DNA from: Pseudomonas sp. P8_229
GTDB lineage: Bacteria > Pseudomonadota > Gammaproteobacteria > Pseudomonadales > Pseudomonadaceae
Assembly: GCF_034008635.1 (NCBI RefSeq)
Contig: NZ_CP125378.1
Location: 5,456,501-5,520,500 of the forward strand
Length of the DNA: 64,000 bases
Reading direction: 5' to 3'
In this document: in pieces, positions 25,825-34,867 of the stretch
How positions within the stretch are numbered: the first letter of the stretch is position 1
Layout: the number at the start of each line of letters is the position of its first letter
Notes under the pieces: generated by a model
What the model was told of the DNA's origin: nothing
Databases searched by the model: none
The model's input: the letters and a program-made list of their open reading frames with translations, nothing else
Translations under genes and position numbers: made by a program

Positions 25825-26724
25825 ATGAAATACGCGTTCAACCTTCTCTGTGCAGCGGCCATCGCGCTTGGGCTGGCCGGCTGCATTGCGGCGCCCATCG
25901 AGATGACCGCGCAAACCGCAACCCGCCTCAAGGCCCAGGCCCCGGTGCGGTTTCTGCTGACGTTTGATGACGGCCCGAGCGCTTCGAGCTTCTGGAACCC
26001 GTCGGCGACGGTGCTCGACAGCCTCAAGACCAACCCGGTGCAACCGGACATCAAGGCGGTGTTCTTCGTCCAGACCCGTGCGCCCCGGGCCGGCAACAGT
26101 GAGATCGGGCGCGGCATCATGCGTCGCGAGCACGCCGAAGGACACATCCTGGGGTTCCACACCGCCACCCATTGGCACACCAATCATCGCTTGCTCGACC
26201 CACAGGAACTGGAGCAGTCATTGACCAACGGCACGGCGGATATCGCCGCGATCACCGGGGCTGCACCGGTCCTGCTGCGGCCGCCGTTCTGGAATTACGA
26301 CAAACGCACGTTCGCCGCCTATCAGCAGCACGGTCTGCACGTGTTATTGACCGATCTGAGCGCCAACGACGGCAAGATCTGGGGCTTCAACGCCAGCCCC
26401 AGGCGGCGGGCGAACATGCTGCGGCAGCTATCGGAAGTCCGCGAACGGATTGCCCTCGGCGAATTTCCCACCGTGGACGGGGTGATTCCGGTGGTGGTGA
26501 CCTTTCATGACCTCAACCGCTATACCGCGCGACATACCCGCGAATACCTGCAAATCCTCCTCGACAGTGCCGCAGCCACTGGCGTGAGGCTGGCGGACAA
26601 ACCGTTTTACGATGATCACGCGGCGCTGGAGAAGGCAGCGCTGGCACGCACGGTTCAGCAAAGTTCGGAGCCGGTGCAGCTACCGGGAATGTGGAACTGG
26701 GTCTGGGACCATGACGCGCACTGA
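25825..26724 (+). CDS. Polysaccharide deacetylase lipoprotein (NodB homology)
   Basis: The protein has 299 residues. A lipobox L-A-G-C puts the lipidated Cys at residue 20, so it is envelope-anchored. NodB motifs are T-F-D-D-G-P (46-51, catalytic and metal Asp), H-T-A-T-H (zinc His pair) and L-R-P-P-F-W; the usual G of the R-P-P-[FY]-G motif is replaced by W. It should remove acetyl groups from a GlcNAc-type polymer, possibly peptidoglycan or exopolysaccharide. No glycan synthesis genes are adjacent, so the substrate is open. Confidence 0.87.
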   Translation: MKYAFNLLCAAAIALGLAGCIAAPIEMTAQTATRLKAQAPVRFLLTFDDGPSASSFWNPSATVLDSLKTNPVQPDIKAVFFVQTRAPRAGNSEIGRGIMRREHAEGHILGFHTATHWHTNHRLLDPQELEQSLTNGTADIAAITGAAPVLLRPPFWNYDKRTFAAYQQHGLHVLLTDLSANDGKIWGFNASPRRRANMLRQLSEVRERIALGEFPTVDGVIPVVVTFHDLNRYTARHTREYLQILLDSAAATGVRLADKPFYDDHAALEKAALARTVQQSSEPVQLPGMWNWVWDHDAH

Positions 26725-26833
26725 GACTGCGTCAGAAGTGTGATCGGGTTGGCAGTTGCCGGGACAGCAGGTCGGCGCAGGCTCATCTATGCTCAACGGG
26801 TCGACCGACTCATCGCCTGCGAGGCGTGCGCCC

Positions 26834-27076
26834 ATGCTAGCCATTGCCGACATTTGCCGGATAGTCGAATCCGGCTTTCCGCCACTTGAGTGCGAATGCA
26901 CCCAAGTGGAGCAAGGACTGTTGCGGATCAAGGTTTACGAACCAGACTCCGGACGGGTCGAGTTGTTGCTCAATGGTGTGTCGCCGGAACACCTGGTGAC
27001 GATCCGCGATATTTCCAACTTCATCGGCGAATTGCGCACGGAAATGAGCGCCGGACGCCGAGCGTTCGCCGGTTGA
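26834..27076 (+). CDS. DUF1652 family small protein
   Basis: The protein has 80 residues and no signal. The pattern I-V-E-S-G-F-P-P-L-E-C-E-C-T then L-x-I-K-V-Y-E and the closing helix matches DUF1652, a family almost confined to Pseudomonas and of unknown function. The start at 26834 follows a CGAGGCG sequence; the longer open frame from 26756 has a non-conserved lead. Its 3' end lies 4 bp from the convergent NUDIX gene. Confidence 0.75.
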   Translation: MLAIADICRIVESGFPPLECECTQVEQGLLRIKVYEPDSGRVELLLNGVSPEHLVTIRDISNFIGELRTEMSAGRRAFAG

Positions 27077-27080
27077 AACC

Positions 27081-27443
27081 TCACAAACGCCGCTGAAATG
27101 CCTGCACGATGCGCAGCGTTGCGTCGCTGGTGGGCAGATTCTGCACGGCATCCAGCGGATGCCAGATGCATTCGGTGATCTCGTTTTGCGGGCGCAATTG
27201 CTCAAGGTCCGGCACCGAGGCCTCGTAGACATGATGCTGGGTGCTGCCGCTCTGCAACTCCATCAAGTACAACATCTGCTCGGCAGCCAGTGCGGTTTCT
27301 TCCTGCAGCTCGCGCGTTGCCGCCCCGACTTTGGTTTCTCCGGGCTCGACCTTGCCGCCGGGCAATGTCCAGCGGCATCTGGGTTTTCGCACCAGGAGAA
27401 CGTGTCGATCCTGCTCGCAAATGACGGTGGCGCGTACTTTCAT
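27081..27443 (-). CDS. NUDIX hydrolase
   Basis: The protein has 120 residues. The Nudix box runs G-G-K-V-E-P-G-E-T, then seven residues, R-E-L-Q-E-E-T-A-L; the final Gly of the consensus is Ala. It hydrolyses a nucleoside diphosphate linked to another moiety, but sequence alone does not give the substrate. The C-terminal half has the mixed strand pattern normal for MutT-like enzymes. It is a single-gene unit. Confidence 0.88.
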   Translation of the reverse strand: MKVRATVICEQDRHVLLVRKPRCRWTLPGGKVEPGETKVGAATRELQEETALAAEQMLYLMELQSGSTQHHVYEASVPDLEQLRPQNEITECIWHPLDAVQNLPTSDATLRIVQAFQRRL

Positions 27444-27666
27444 CTGTTACCTTTTTGCGGCATGTCACAAAAATGAAATAAAACTGCAATATTCGAGCCG
27501 GCCCACGGATTAAAGGTTCCGTCGGGGTTTTGAGCGTCGGATCGAACAGAAAGTGCCAGCACCTTGGCGCATCGCTCTCGCGACACCCGGTCGGCACACC
27601 GCTGGCAGCAGGGTGTAAGGTAAAAAGGTAAGGCTGAATCCATCGCTGGCAGAAAAGGAGGTGCCC

Positions 27667-27864
27667 ATGAGCATTCCTGTACTGAACAAGATGCACATGA
27701 ACGGCTACGACGTACTCAGCGTAAACAATGGCCCATGGCGGGTTTGTACCCAGGGCGACCGGCTTGCGTCGTTTGGTAGCAGAGAAGAGGCGCTGGCTTA
27801 CGCCGCCGCGTTGCCGGGTTACAAACAACGCTCGGCGCGGGCGCGAAGTCACACCGCAAGTTGA
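27667..27864 (+). CDS. Small DUF2188-like protein
   Basis: The protein has 65 residues. The core N-N-G-P-W-R-V followed by F-G-S-R-E-E-A-L-A-Y-A resembles DUF2188, small proteins with one sheet and a helix of unknown role. The start at ATG 27667 has a near-perfect AAAGGAGG ribosome site. It is followed by an intrinsic terminator at 27883. Confidence 0.7.
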   Translation: MSIPVLNKMHMNGYDVLSVNNGPWRVCTQGDRLASFGSREEALAYAAALPGYKQRSARARSHTAS

Positions 27865-27882
27865 AGTCAATGTAACGAAAGA

Positions 27883-27906
27883 GCCCCGGTGATTGCCGGG
27901 GCTTTT
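27883..27906 (+). terminator. Intrinsic terminator
   Basis: Stem GCCCCGG/CCGGGGC with a short loop followed by TTTT. It ends the DUF2188-like transcript. Confidence 0.8.
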
Positions 27907-27924
27907 GTTGAGGGGCGGGTGTTG

Positions 27925-28164
27925 TCAGTGAACTTTGGTTCGACTGATGGAGCGCGTCTTCACTTCTTTGGCATATAGCTGCAGCCGCTCTTCATCGCTT
28001 TGCAGCACCTCGCAGGACCTGAGCACGGCTTGGGCATCCGCTTCATTGCCGCTCTTGCGCAGTTGTTCGGCAATGCGTTTGAGGTCGACCGCTGACCATC
28101 TCAGATCCGATGCAACAGCCTGCAGGTCGCGCTGAAGTTCGTGTTCGTATTCATTGAGCCGCAT
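27925..28164 (-). CDS. Small helical hypothetical protein
   Basis: The protein has 79 residues, mostly predicted helix, with charged heptad-like repeats (L-N-E-Y-E-H-E-L-Q-R-D-L ... L-K-R-I-A-E-Q-L-R-K). The start at 28164 is fixed by a strong GGAGGTGATC ribosome site, rather than the longer frame from 28224. No motif is recognisable. It converges on the small DUF2188 gene. Confidence 0.65.
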   Translation of the reverse strand: MRLNEYEHELQRDLQAVASDLRWSAVDLKRIAEQLRKSGNEADAQAVLRSCEVLQSDEERLQLYAKEVKTRSISRTKVH

Positions 28165-28349
28165 GATCACCTCCGGAACATTCTCGGTAGAAAAGAGTAG
28201 CCGCATTTTGGGTCGATGATGCACAGCTCGTCTGCCACTGGGCTGAATGGATGTAAATATTTGTCCAAATGCCCCGTTGACGCGGTGCCACGATGGATGT
28301 GCACCCAGTTACACGGTACATTCGCTTTTTTTCAGATCAGGGAAACACC

Positions 28350-28685
28350 ATGCGGATATGGATCGGGAGTTTGGCGTTGGCATTGCTGGCAGGTTGCTCA
28401 TTGCCGGCGTCGCTGGTACCGGGTGAACCGAATCTCAGCAAGACCAGCACCAAGGCGCCTAAAGACTATGCCGCGTGCTTGTTGCCGTTGTGGCAGCAGG
28501 ACATTCCGAAGACCACGCAGACTTCGATTTCCAACGGCTATCGCATCACTGCACCGAGCATCGTCACTGCTGACGAGATTCTCGACGTCATCAAATACAA
28601 GGACGGCAGCCGTGTCTCCCTGTATCAGGGACCGCCGTGGGCCAAGTCCGGGTCGTTGCGCAAATCGGTGCGTGACTGCCTGTAA
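28350..28685 (+). CDS. Small lipoprotein, paralogue of the one at 60688
   Basis: The protein has 111 residues. The lipoprotein signal L-A-L-A-L-L-A-G-C gives a lipidated Cys near residue 16. After the signal the protein reads S-K-T-S-T-K-A-P-K-D-Y-A-A-C-L-L-P-L-W, then Y-R-I-T-A-P-S-I-V-T-A-D-E-I-L and a final R-D-C. The same Cys spacing and Y-R-I-x-x-P-S-x-V-x-A-D motif appear in the lipoprotein at 60688-61029. The function is unknown. It is followed by a strong terminator. Confidence 0.75.
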   Translation: MRIWIGSLALALLAGCSLPASLVPGEPNLSKTSTKAPKDYAACLLPLWQQDIPKTTQTSISNGYRITAPSIVTADEILDVIKYKDGSRVSLYQGPPWAKSGSLRKSVRDCL

Positions 28686-28720
28686 CGCACGGCTTCAGTG
28701 ACCAAAGCCAGCTACAAAAA

Positions 28721-28755
28721 AGCAGAAACCGGAGCAACGGTTTCTGCTTTTTTTT
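28721..28755 (+). terminator. Intrinsic terminator
   Basis: A perfect 10-bp stem (AGCAGAAACC/GGTTTCTGCT) is followed by a run of eight T. It closes the lipoprotein transcript. Confidence 0.92.
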
Positions 28756-28894
28756 GCGTTTTGCGGGGGTTGCTCAGTCTGTAGCCCCCGTCATCTGGAT
28801 GCTGCCATGCGGCGGTGCCGATGGTGGCGGACAAGGGCGCGGATCTGATTTTGCAGGATGCACAGGTTTAGCGGCTGGCGTACCGCACAAATGG

Positions 28895-29182
28895 TTACGA
28901 AGTAGAACTGCAACGAATAAAAACTCTTATCCCAGCGAGTGGTACAGCACATTTGTCCGCCACAATCGGCTGGTAACTCTGCATTTGACGGATGAAAGGC
29001 GATTGTTTGGCTGGCCCGTCGAGTGGCCTTCCGGACCTCTGGAGGGACAGTTCATCATGCTCAATCCAGGCTGGCTGGGGGAGGATGGCGTGGCGCTGCC
29101 TTTTGGCGCCGAACTATTAGTGATAGATTCCTCGAAAGTTCAGTGGGTCGAATTCAGTTCTATCGAAGAGGTTTCAACATGA
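28895..29182 (+). pseudogene. C-terminal remnant of a DUF6338-like protein
   Basis: The readable part is about 90 residues: S-E-W-Y-S-T-F-V-R-H-N-R-L-V-T-L-H-L-T-D-E-R-R-L-F-G-W-P-x-E-W-P-S and then V-E-F. This resembles the C-terminal domain of DUF6338 proteins, whose N-terminal membrane helices are missing here. Upstream, 28756-28890 carries only low-complexity reading frames without a start or ribosome site. Its stop overlaps the next ATG (ATGA), a relic of an operon that was once coupled. Confidence 0.4.
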
Positions 29183-29316
29183 GCGCAAAAGAGCCTACTC
29201 CCATGCCGCCCAGCGTCAGACGCCTCTTTTATGGCCCGGACGGCAAACTGCTAGCCAAGCCCCTCGTTAAAGGGCCGAGTGCGCCGCCTCCGCTAAAGCG
29301 CCAGTACAGGGATTGA
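29179..29316 (+). CDS. Short proline-rich hypothetical protein
   Basis: The protein has 45 residues and starts on the ATGA overlap with the preceding remnant. It is basic and rich in Pro (P-T-P-M-P-P, A-P-P-P-L-K). A terminator follows at 29322. Small genes of this kind often accompany DUF6338 genes in Pseudomonas; function is unknown, and expression is uncertain because the upstream gene is broken. Confidence 0.45.
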   Translation: MSAKEPTPMPPSVRRLFYGPDGKLLAKPLVKGPSAPPPLKRQYRD

Positions 29317-29321
29317 CTGAA

Positions 29322-29343
29322 CGCCGCTCATCGAGCGGCGTTT
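29322..29343 (+). terminator. Intrinsic terminator
   Basis: Stem CGCCGCTC/GAGCGGCG with a 3-nt loop, then TTTCGTTA. It lies between convergent genes and may serve the + strand transcript. Confidence 0.75.
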
Positions 29344-29373
29344 CGTTATGTTTTGCATGTGCGGGGGCACCGA

Positions 29374-30258
29374 TCACAGCGTGTCCACCAACCAATCCCG
29401 AAACGCCTTCAGCGACGGCAACGCCTCATTACGCGGCGGATACACCAGGTAATAGCTGCGCCGACTGGTGATCGGTTTCCCCAGTTGCAGCAGCTCGCCG
29501 TTTAGCAATTCATCCTCAACCAGAATCCGCGGTACCAGCCCCACGCCGATATTGGCCCGAACCGCCTGAATCAAGTGCGAGGTCATTTCAAAGCTCGGCC
29601 CGATGCGCATGCTGCGGTGCGGCAGGCCGTGATGAGTGAACCATTCAGCCCAGGCCTGGGCATTGCTGCTGACATTGAGCAGCAGTTGTCCGGCAATCTG
29701 CTGTTCAGCGTCCAGACGTTCGGCTGCCGACAACTGCGCACTGGCGATCACCACCAGTTCTTCGGTGTGCAGCGGCAGGGCGCTCAGCCCCGGCCATTCA
29801 CCACCACCCACACAGATCGCCGCGTCGATCTCGCTGGTGTCGAAGTCGATCGCTTCGATCCGCGAATGCAAGTGCACGGTCATTCCCGGGTGTGCGGTGT
29901 AGAAATCCTTGAGCCGTGGCAGTAGCCATTTCGAGCCAAACGTTGGCAGCGTCGCCAGGCGCAGGCTGTGAATGCCCGAACCAAACGCCATGGCCTGCAA
30001 GGTCGCGCTGCGGATCTGCCCGAGGGCTTCGGCCAGTTCGCGCTGATACATGCGCCCGACATCGGTCAGCACCACTTGCCGGCCTTCGCGGCTGAACAGG
30101 CGCATGCCGAGCATCTTTTCCAGAATCTGCACCTGACGGCTGACCGCGCTTTGCGTCAGCGACAGTTCGTGGGCGGCACGGGTGTAGCTTTCATGGCGTG
30201 CGGCGGCCTCGAAGGCCAGCAACAACGACATGGAAGGGGTGAGGGTTCGCGGATTCAT
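29374..30258 (-). CDS. LysR-family regulator (GcvA-like)
   Basis: The protein has 294 residues. The helix-turn-helix reads F-E-A-A-A-R-H-E-S-Y-T-R-A-A-H-E-L-S-L-T-Q-S-A-V and the C-terminal domain is complete, of the GcvA type (L-P-T-F-G-S-K-W-L-L-P-R-L). It is divergent from the YdiJ-like dehydrogenase with a 159-bp promoter region, so it probably controls that gene, by the usual divergent-LysR logic. Confidence 0.9.
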   Translation of the reverse strand: MNPRTLTPSMSLLLAFEAAARHESYTRAAHELSLTQSAVSRQVQILEKMLGMRLFSREGRQVVLTDVGRMYQRELAEALGQIRSATLQAMAFGSGIHSLRLATLPTFGSKWLLPRLKDFYTAHPGMTVHLHSRIEAIDFDTSEIDAAICVGGGEWPGLSALPLHTEELVVIASAQLSAAERLDAEQQIAGQLLLNVSSNAQAWAEWFTHHGLPHRSMRIGPSFEMTSHLIQAVRANIGVGLVPRILVEDELLNGELLQLGKPITSRRSYYLVYPPRNEALPSLKAFRDWLVDTL

Positions 30259-30417
30259 TCGTTTTAGTCATGGATTGTGGGTCGATTTTACGCTTGTCCC
30301 GACGGCGTCAAGCAATGAACATAAGCACCATGAGATGGCGGGAGCGTGACGCAATCATTCGTTGCGCACAACTGTTCACCGCCACACGGCCCGATTTTGA
30401 CCGAGATTTCCTGACCG

Positions 30418-33400
30418 ATGATTGCCCAGCTGTCGCCCGCCACCGCATTGACCGCCGATTACCAGCAGTTCCTCAACGCCCTGAAAGCCAGCGGTTTTCG
30501 CGGTGAAATCAGTGCCGATTACGCCAGCCGCGTGGTACTCGCCACGGATAACTCGATCTACCAGCGCCTGCCGCAAGCGGCGGTGTTTCCGATGGACGCC
30601 GAGGATGTGGCGCGGGTCGCTCGACTGATCGCCGAGCCGGCTTACCAGAAAGTGGTGATCACCCCGCGTGGCGGCGGCACCGGCACCAACGGCCAGTCGC
30701 TGACCGATGGCATCGTTGTCGACCTGTCGCGGCACATGAACCGTATTCTGGAAATCAACGTCGAGCAGCGCTGGGTGCGAGTGCAGGCCGGGGTGGTCAA
30801 GGATCAGCTCAACGCCGCGCTGAAGTCCGCCGGGCTGTTCTTCGCTCCGGAGCTGTCGACCTCCAACCGTGCCACCGTCGGCGGCATGATCAACACCGAC
30901 GCCAGCGGTCAGGGCAGTTGCACCTACGGCAAGACCCGTGACCACGTGCTGGAACTCGACATGATCCTGCACGGCGGCGAGCGCCTGCACGGTGCCGCAC
31001 TGGCAGAAGATGATCTGGCAGCGCTGTGCGCCCGCGAAGACCGGGTCGGCGAAGTCTACCGTTGCGCGCGGCAGATCATCGATGAGCAGGGCGAACTGAT
31101 CAAACAACGCTTTCCGGATCTCAACCGCTGCCTGACCGGCTACGACCTGGCGCACCTGCGCGAGGCCGACAATCGCTTCAACCTCAACAGCGTGCTGTGC
31201 GGCGCCGAAGGCTCGCTGGGGTTTGTGGTCGAGGCCAGGCTCAACGTACTGCCGATCCCCAAACACACCATGCTGGTGAACATCCGCTACGCCGGGTTCA
31301 TGGACGCATTGCGTGATGCCCGGGCGCTGATGGCGCTCAAGCCGCTGTCGATTGAAACCGTCGACTCGAAAGTATTGTTGCTGGCGATGCAGGACATCGT
31401 CTGGCACGGCGTCGCCGAATACTTCCCGCAAAGCGCTGAACGGCCGACGCTGGGGATCAACCTGGTGGAGTTCTGCGGTGATGATCCTGACGATCTGCAG
31501 CGCCGGGTCCTAGCCTTCCTCGAACACTTGAGCAGCGACGCCACGGTTGAACGCCTGGGCCATACGCTGGCGGTCGGGCAGGCGGCGGTGAACAAGGTGT
31601 ATGGCATGCGCAAACGGGCGGTGGGCCTGCTCGGCAATGTCGCCGGTGAAGCGCGGCCGCAGCCGTTTGTCGAAGACACGGCGGTGCCGCCGCAGCACCT
31701 GGCCGAGTACATCGCCGAGCTGCGCGAGCTGCTCGACAGCCACGATTTGCAGTACGGCATGTTCGGCCATGTCGATGCCGGCGTGTTGCATGTACGGCCG
31801 ATTCTCGACATGAAAGACCCGCAGCAAGCGGCGCTGGTGCGCCCGGTGTCCGATGGCGTGGCAGCGCTGACCCAGCGCTACGGCGGCCTGTTGTGGGGCG
31901 AGCACGGCAAAGGCTTGCGTTCGGAATACGCGCCGGCGTTTTTCGGCGAGCTGTACCCGGCGCTGCAAGCATTGAAAGCCGCGTTCGACCCGTTCAACCA
32001 GTTCAACCCGGGCAAGATCGCCACCCCGGCCAACAGCGGCGCGACGCTGTTGAAGATCGACGAGGTGACCCTGCGTGGCGAACTGGATCGGCAGATCGAC
32101 GAGAAAGTCTGGCAAAGCTACGGCGCGGCCCTGCATTGCAACGGCAACGGCGCCTGCTACAACTTCGATCCTGATGACGCCATGTGCCCGTCGTGGAAGG
32201 CCACTCGCGAGCGTGCGCAATCGCCCAAGGGCCGCGCATCGCTGATCCGCGAATGGCTACGATTGCAGGGCGAGGCGGGCGTGGATGTGCTGTCCGATGC
32301 GATCCGTCGTCCGGGTTTTTTCAGCAACTTGTGGATGCGCTGGCGCAACAGTCGCAGCCAGGGCGCTGACTTTTCCCATGAGGTCTACGACGCCATGGCC
32401 GGTTGCCTGGCGTGCAAATCCTGCGCGGGCCAGTGCCCGGTCAAGGTCAATGTGCCGGAGTTCCGTTCGCGCTTTCTCGAGCTGTATCACACTCGTTATC
32501 TGCGCCCGGCGCGGGATTATCTGATCGCGTCGTTGGAGTACAGCATCCCGTACATGGCGCGGATTCCGGCGCTGTACAACGGTTTGATGGGCGCCTCGGT
32601 TGTCCGCAAGTTGCTGGAGCGCCTCGGCGGCATGGTCGATGTGCCGCTGCTCAGTCGCTTTGATTTCCACGCGGCGTTGCGGCGCTGGAATGTGCAGCCG
32701 GCGACGGTTGCCAAACTGTCGGCGCTGACCCCGGCGCAACGCGAGCGCAGTGTGGTGCTGGTGCAGGACGCGTTCACCCGTTACTTCGAGGCGCCGCTGC
32801 TGGCGGATCTGCTGGAGCTGATTTCGCGGCTGGGCTATCAGGTGCATCTGGCGCCGTTCAGTGCCAATGGCAAGCCGCTGCATGTGCAGGGCTTCCTATC
32901 GGCGTTCAACCGCGCGGCGTTGCGCAATGCGCAGCAACTGCGTGAGCTGGCGGATGTCGGCGTGCCGTTGGTGGGGCTGGACCCGGCGATGACCCTGGTC
33001 TATCGCCAGGAATACCTGAAAGTACCCGGCCTGCAGGAATGCCCGGAAGTCGCGCTGGTTCAGGAATGGCTGCTCAAGGTGATGCCAGAGCAGACCGGTA
33101 CCGACGCGGCCCAGCCATTCCGCCTGCTGGCGCACTGCACCGAAAAAACCAACGCACCGGCCGCCACGCGGCAGTGGGAACAGGTGTTCGAACGGGTCGG
33201 GTTGAAACTGGCGACGCAGGCCACCGGTTGCTGTGGCATGTCCGGCACTTATGGCCACGAGGCGCGCAATCGCGAAACCTCGGCGGTGATCTACGAGCAA
33301 TCCTGGGCCAGGCAGGTTGAGGCGCCGGCCGAACGTGGTGAGGCGCTGGCCACCGGTTATTCGTGCCGCAGTCAGGTCAAGCGCCAGTCGGATCGGGCGT

Positions 33401-33444
33401 TGCGCCATCCGTTGCAGGTGTTGCTTGAGGTGGTACGTCGCTGA
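30418..33444 (+). CDS. ydiJ: FAD/Fe-S D-2-hydroxyacid dehydrogenase (YdiJ-like)
   Basis: The protein has 1008 residues. An FAD-binding PCMH domain (P-R-G-G-G-T-G-T-N-G-Q-S near 82-93, then the second half with T-V-G-G-M-I-N-T-D-A-S-G) is fused to a C-terminal Fe-S region: C-L-A-C-K-S-C-A-G-Q-C-P near 660-671 and the CCG-type motif T-G-C-C-G-M-S-G near 935-942. This is the architecture of E. coli YdiJ, which oxidises D-2-hydroxyglutarate. Activity on other D-2-hydroxyacids is possible. The ATG 30418 start gives the expected M-I-A-Q-L lead. Its end overlaps the convergent PqiA-like gene by 68 bp. Confidence 0.88.
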   Translation: MIAQLSPATALTADYQQFLNALKASGFRGEISADYASRVVLATDNSIYQRLPQAAVFPMDAEDVARVARLIAEPAYQKVVITPRGGGTGTNGQSLTDGIVVDLSRHMNRILEINVEQRWVRVQAGVVKDQLNAALKSAGLFFAPELSTSNRATVGGMINTDASGQGSCTYGKTRDHVLELDMILHGGERLHGAALAEDDLAALCAREDRVGEVYRCARQIIDEQGELIKQRFPDLNRCLTGYDLAHLREADNRFNLNSVLCGAEGSLGFVVEARLNVLPIPKHTMLVNIRYAGFMDALRDARALMALKPLSIETVDSKVLLLAMQDIVWHGVAEYFPQSAERPTLGINLVEFCGDDPDDLQRRVLAFLEHLSSDATVERLGHTLAVGQAAVNKVYGMRKRAVGLLGNVAGEARPQPFVEDTAVPPQHLAEYIAELRELLDSHDLQYGMFGHVDAGVLHVRPILDMKDPQQAALVRPVSDGVAALTQRYGGLLWGEHGKGLRSEYAPAFFGELYPALQALKAAFDPFNQFNPGKIATPANSGATLLKIDEVTLRGELDRQIDEKVWQSYGAALHCNGNGACYNFDPDDAMCPSWKATRERAQSPKGRASLIREWLRLQGEAGVDVLSDAIRRPGFFSNLWMRWRNSRSQGADFSHEVYDAMAGCLACKSCAGQCPVKVNVPEFRSRFLELYHTRYLRPARDYLIASLEYSIPYMARIPALYNGLMGASVVRKLLERLGGMVDVPLLSRFDFHAALRRWNVQPATVAKLSALTPAQRERSVVLVQDAFTRYFEAPLLADLLELISRLGYQVHLAPFSANGKPLHVQGFLSAFNRAALRNAQQLRELADVGVPLVGLDPAMTLVYRQEYLKVPGLQECPEVALVQEWLLKVMPEQTGTDAAQPFRLLAHCTEKTNAPAATRQWEQVFERVGLKLATQATGCCGMSGTYGHEARNRETSAVIYEQSWARQVEAPAERGEALATGYSCRSQVKRQSDRALRHPLQVLLEVVRR

Positions 33445-34066
33445 GCGGTTCATCGTCCGGAGCGTTGTCCCAGATCAACCGTGGATCGAAACTCATCGCC
33501 GAGAGCATGGTGAACACCACGACCAGGCCGAAGAACAGAATGCCCGGTCGTGGTTCGATATCGCCCAGCGCCTGGAACTTCACCAGCGCCGCGACCAGCG
33601 CGACCACCAGCACGTCGAGCATCGACCAATAGCCGATCAGCTCGACGAAACGGAACAGCTTCGAGCGCTCACGGCGCGCCCAGCCACTGTTGCGCTGCAC
33701 GGTGATCAGCAGCAGCGTCAGGGCGACGAACTTGATCCCCGGCACCGCAATACTGGCGATAAAGATGATCAGGGCGATGTCCCACGCACCACCTTCCCAG
33801 AACTCCAGCACGCCGCTCATGATCGTGCTGTCGGCGCCATTGCCGAGCATCACGGTGTTCATCACCGGCAGCAGATTGGCTGGCACGTAAAACGCCAGCG
33901 CAGCGAACATGTAGGCCCAGGTGCGGGTCAGGGAGTTGGTCTTGCGCCGATGCAACGGTGCCTCGCAGCGCGGGCATTCGTGCGGCTCGTCGGTCATGTC
34001 GCAGGCCAGTCCGCAGCTGTGGCACAGGCACAGGTTGAGTTCGCTGGCGGTCGGTGGTCGCTTCAT
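33377..34066 (-). CDS. pqiA: Paraquat-inducible protein A homologue, second half
   Basis: The protein has 229 residues. An N-terminal CxxC zinc ribbon (C-H-S-C-G-L ... C-P-R-C) is followed by four membrane helices and a Pro-rich tail. It starts at ATG 34066, overlapping the stop of the sister gene (ATGA). PqiA-like proteins act with MCE proteins in outer-membrane lipid homeostasis. In many genomes the two halves are fused or are followed by pqiB/pqiC; here neither follows. Confidence 0.85.
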   Translation of the reverse strand: MKRPPTASELNLCLCHSCGLACDMTDEPHECPRCEAPLHRRKTNSLTRTWAYMFAALAFYVPANLLPVMNTVMLGNGADSTIMSGVLEFWEGGAWDIALIIFIASIAVPGIKFVALTLLLITVQRNSGWARRERSKLFRFVELIGYWSMLDVLVVALVAALVKFQALGDIEPRPGILFFGLVVVFTMLSAMSFDPRLIWDNAPDDEPLSDVPPQATPATDGATPDPTGA

Positions 34067-34659
34067 AGAATGTCCCACAAATCACGAACGTCGCGGCCGG
34101 CGATGCGGATCATCATCAGGCTCAACACGGCCAGGGCGAACAGGCCGATGCCCGGCAGCACGTCGAGCAGCCCGGCCAGTTTGAACACTGCCACCATCGC
34201 CCCCAGCAGACACACTTCAAGCATGCTCCACGGACGCAGGGTTTCCAGCCAGCGCATGCACAACCTGAACCCCGGCGCGCGTCGCGAGGACAGGGCGAAA
34301 CTCAGGACCCAGATCAACAGCACCAGCTGAAACGCCGGGGCGATGATGATTGAAATCGCCGCGACCATCGCCATGAACGTGATCGGCCCCTGACTCAACG
34401 CCAGCACCGAGTCCCACAGCGTCGCGCTGTTCTTCAGGCCCTTCATGCTGATGCTCATCACCGGGTAGAAGTTGGCGAACAGCCACAGCATGGCTGCGGT
34501 GAAGCTCAGGGCCAGGCGCTGCTCGATGGTCAGGCCGTTATAGCGCTGCAGCACGCCACCGCAACGCACGCAGGAGGTTTTCTGGTGTTTGCCGAGCACG
34601 ACTTTTTCGTACACGCAATCGCAGTGCTCGCAGATGATCAGGTGTTCGGTCTGGGTCAT
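34063..34659 (-). CDS. pqiA: Paraquat-inducible protein A homologue, first half
   Basis: The protein has 198 residues. A zinc-ribbon pair C-E-H-C-D-C and C-V-R-C-G-G is followed by four membrane helices containing the family motif F-A-N-F-Y-P-V-M-S-I-S. The start at 34659 is chosen because it gives the M-T-Q-T-E-H-L-I-I-C-E-H lead; the longer frame to 34842 runs through the promoter. It is coupled to the second PqiA-like gene. Confidence 0.85.
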   Translation of the reverse strand: MTQTEHLIICEHCDCVYEKVVLGKHQKTSCVRCGGVLQRYNGLTIEQRLALSFTAAMLWLFANFYPVMSISMKGLKNSATLWDSVLALSQGPITFMAMVAAISIIIAPAFQLVLLIWVLSFALSSRRAPGFRLCMRWLETLRPWSMLEVCLLGAMVAVFKLAGLLDVLPGIGLFALAVLSLMMIRIAGRDVRDLWDIL

Positions 34660-34867
34660 GGACAACGCTCGACAGCAGGCGCAAAGGGCGGAGGGCGCTT
34701 GATCACTATAGAAGCCTGACGTGATTGGGCAAATGACGGCGCAAGCTTCATTTTTGAGAACCAGTAGCGTTTGGCTTGGGCTTCGATCGATAATGTTATA
34801 GAGTAACGCGAATTTTTCCGGGTGGCGTGCAGTTGCACCCACTCCAGCTCATCCTTTCGATGGCGAA

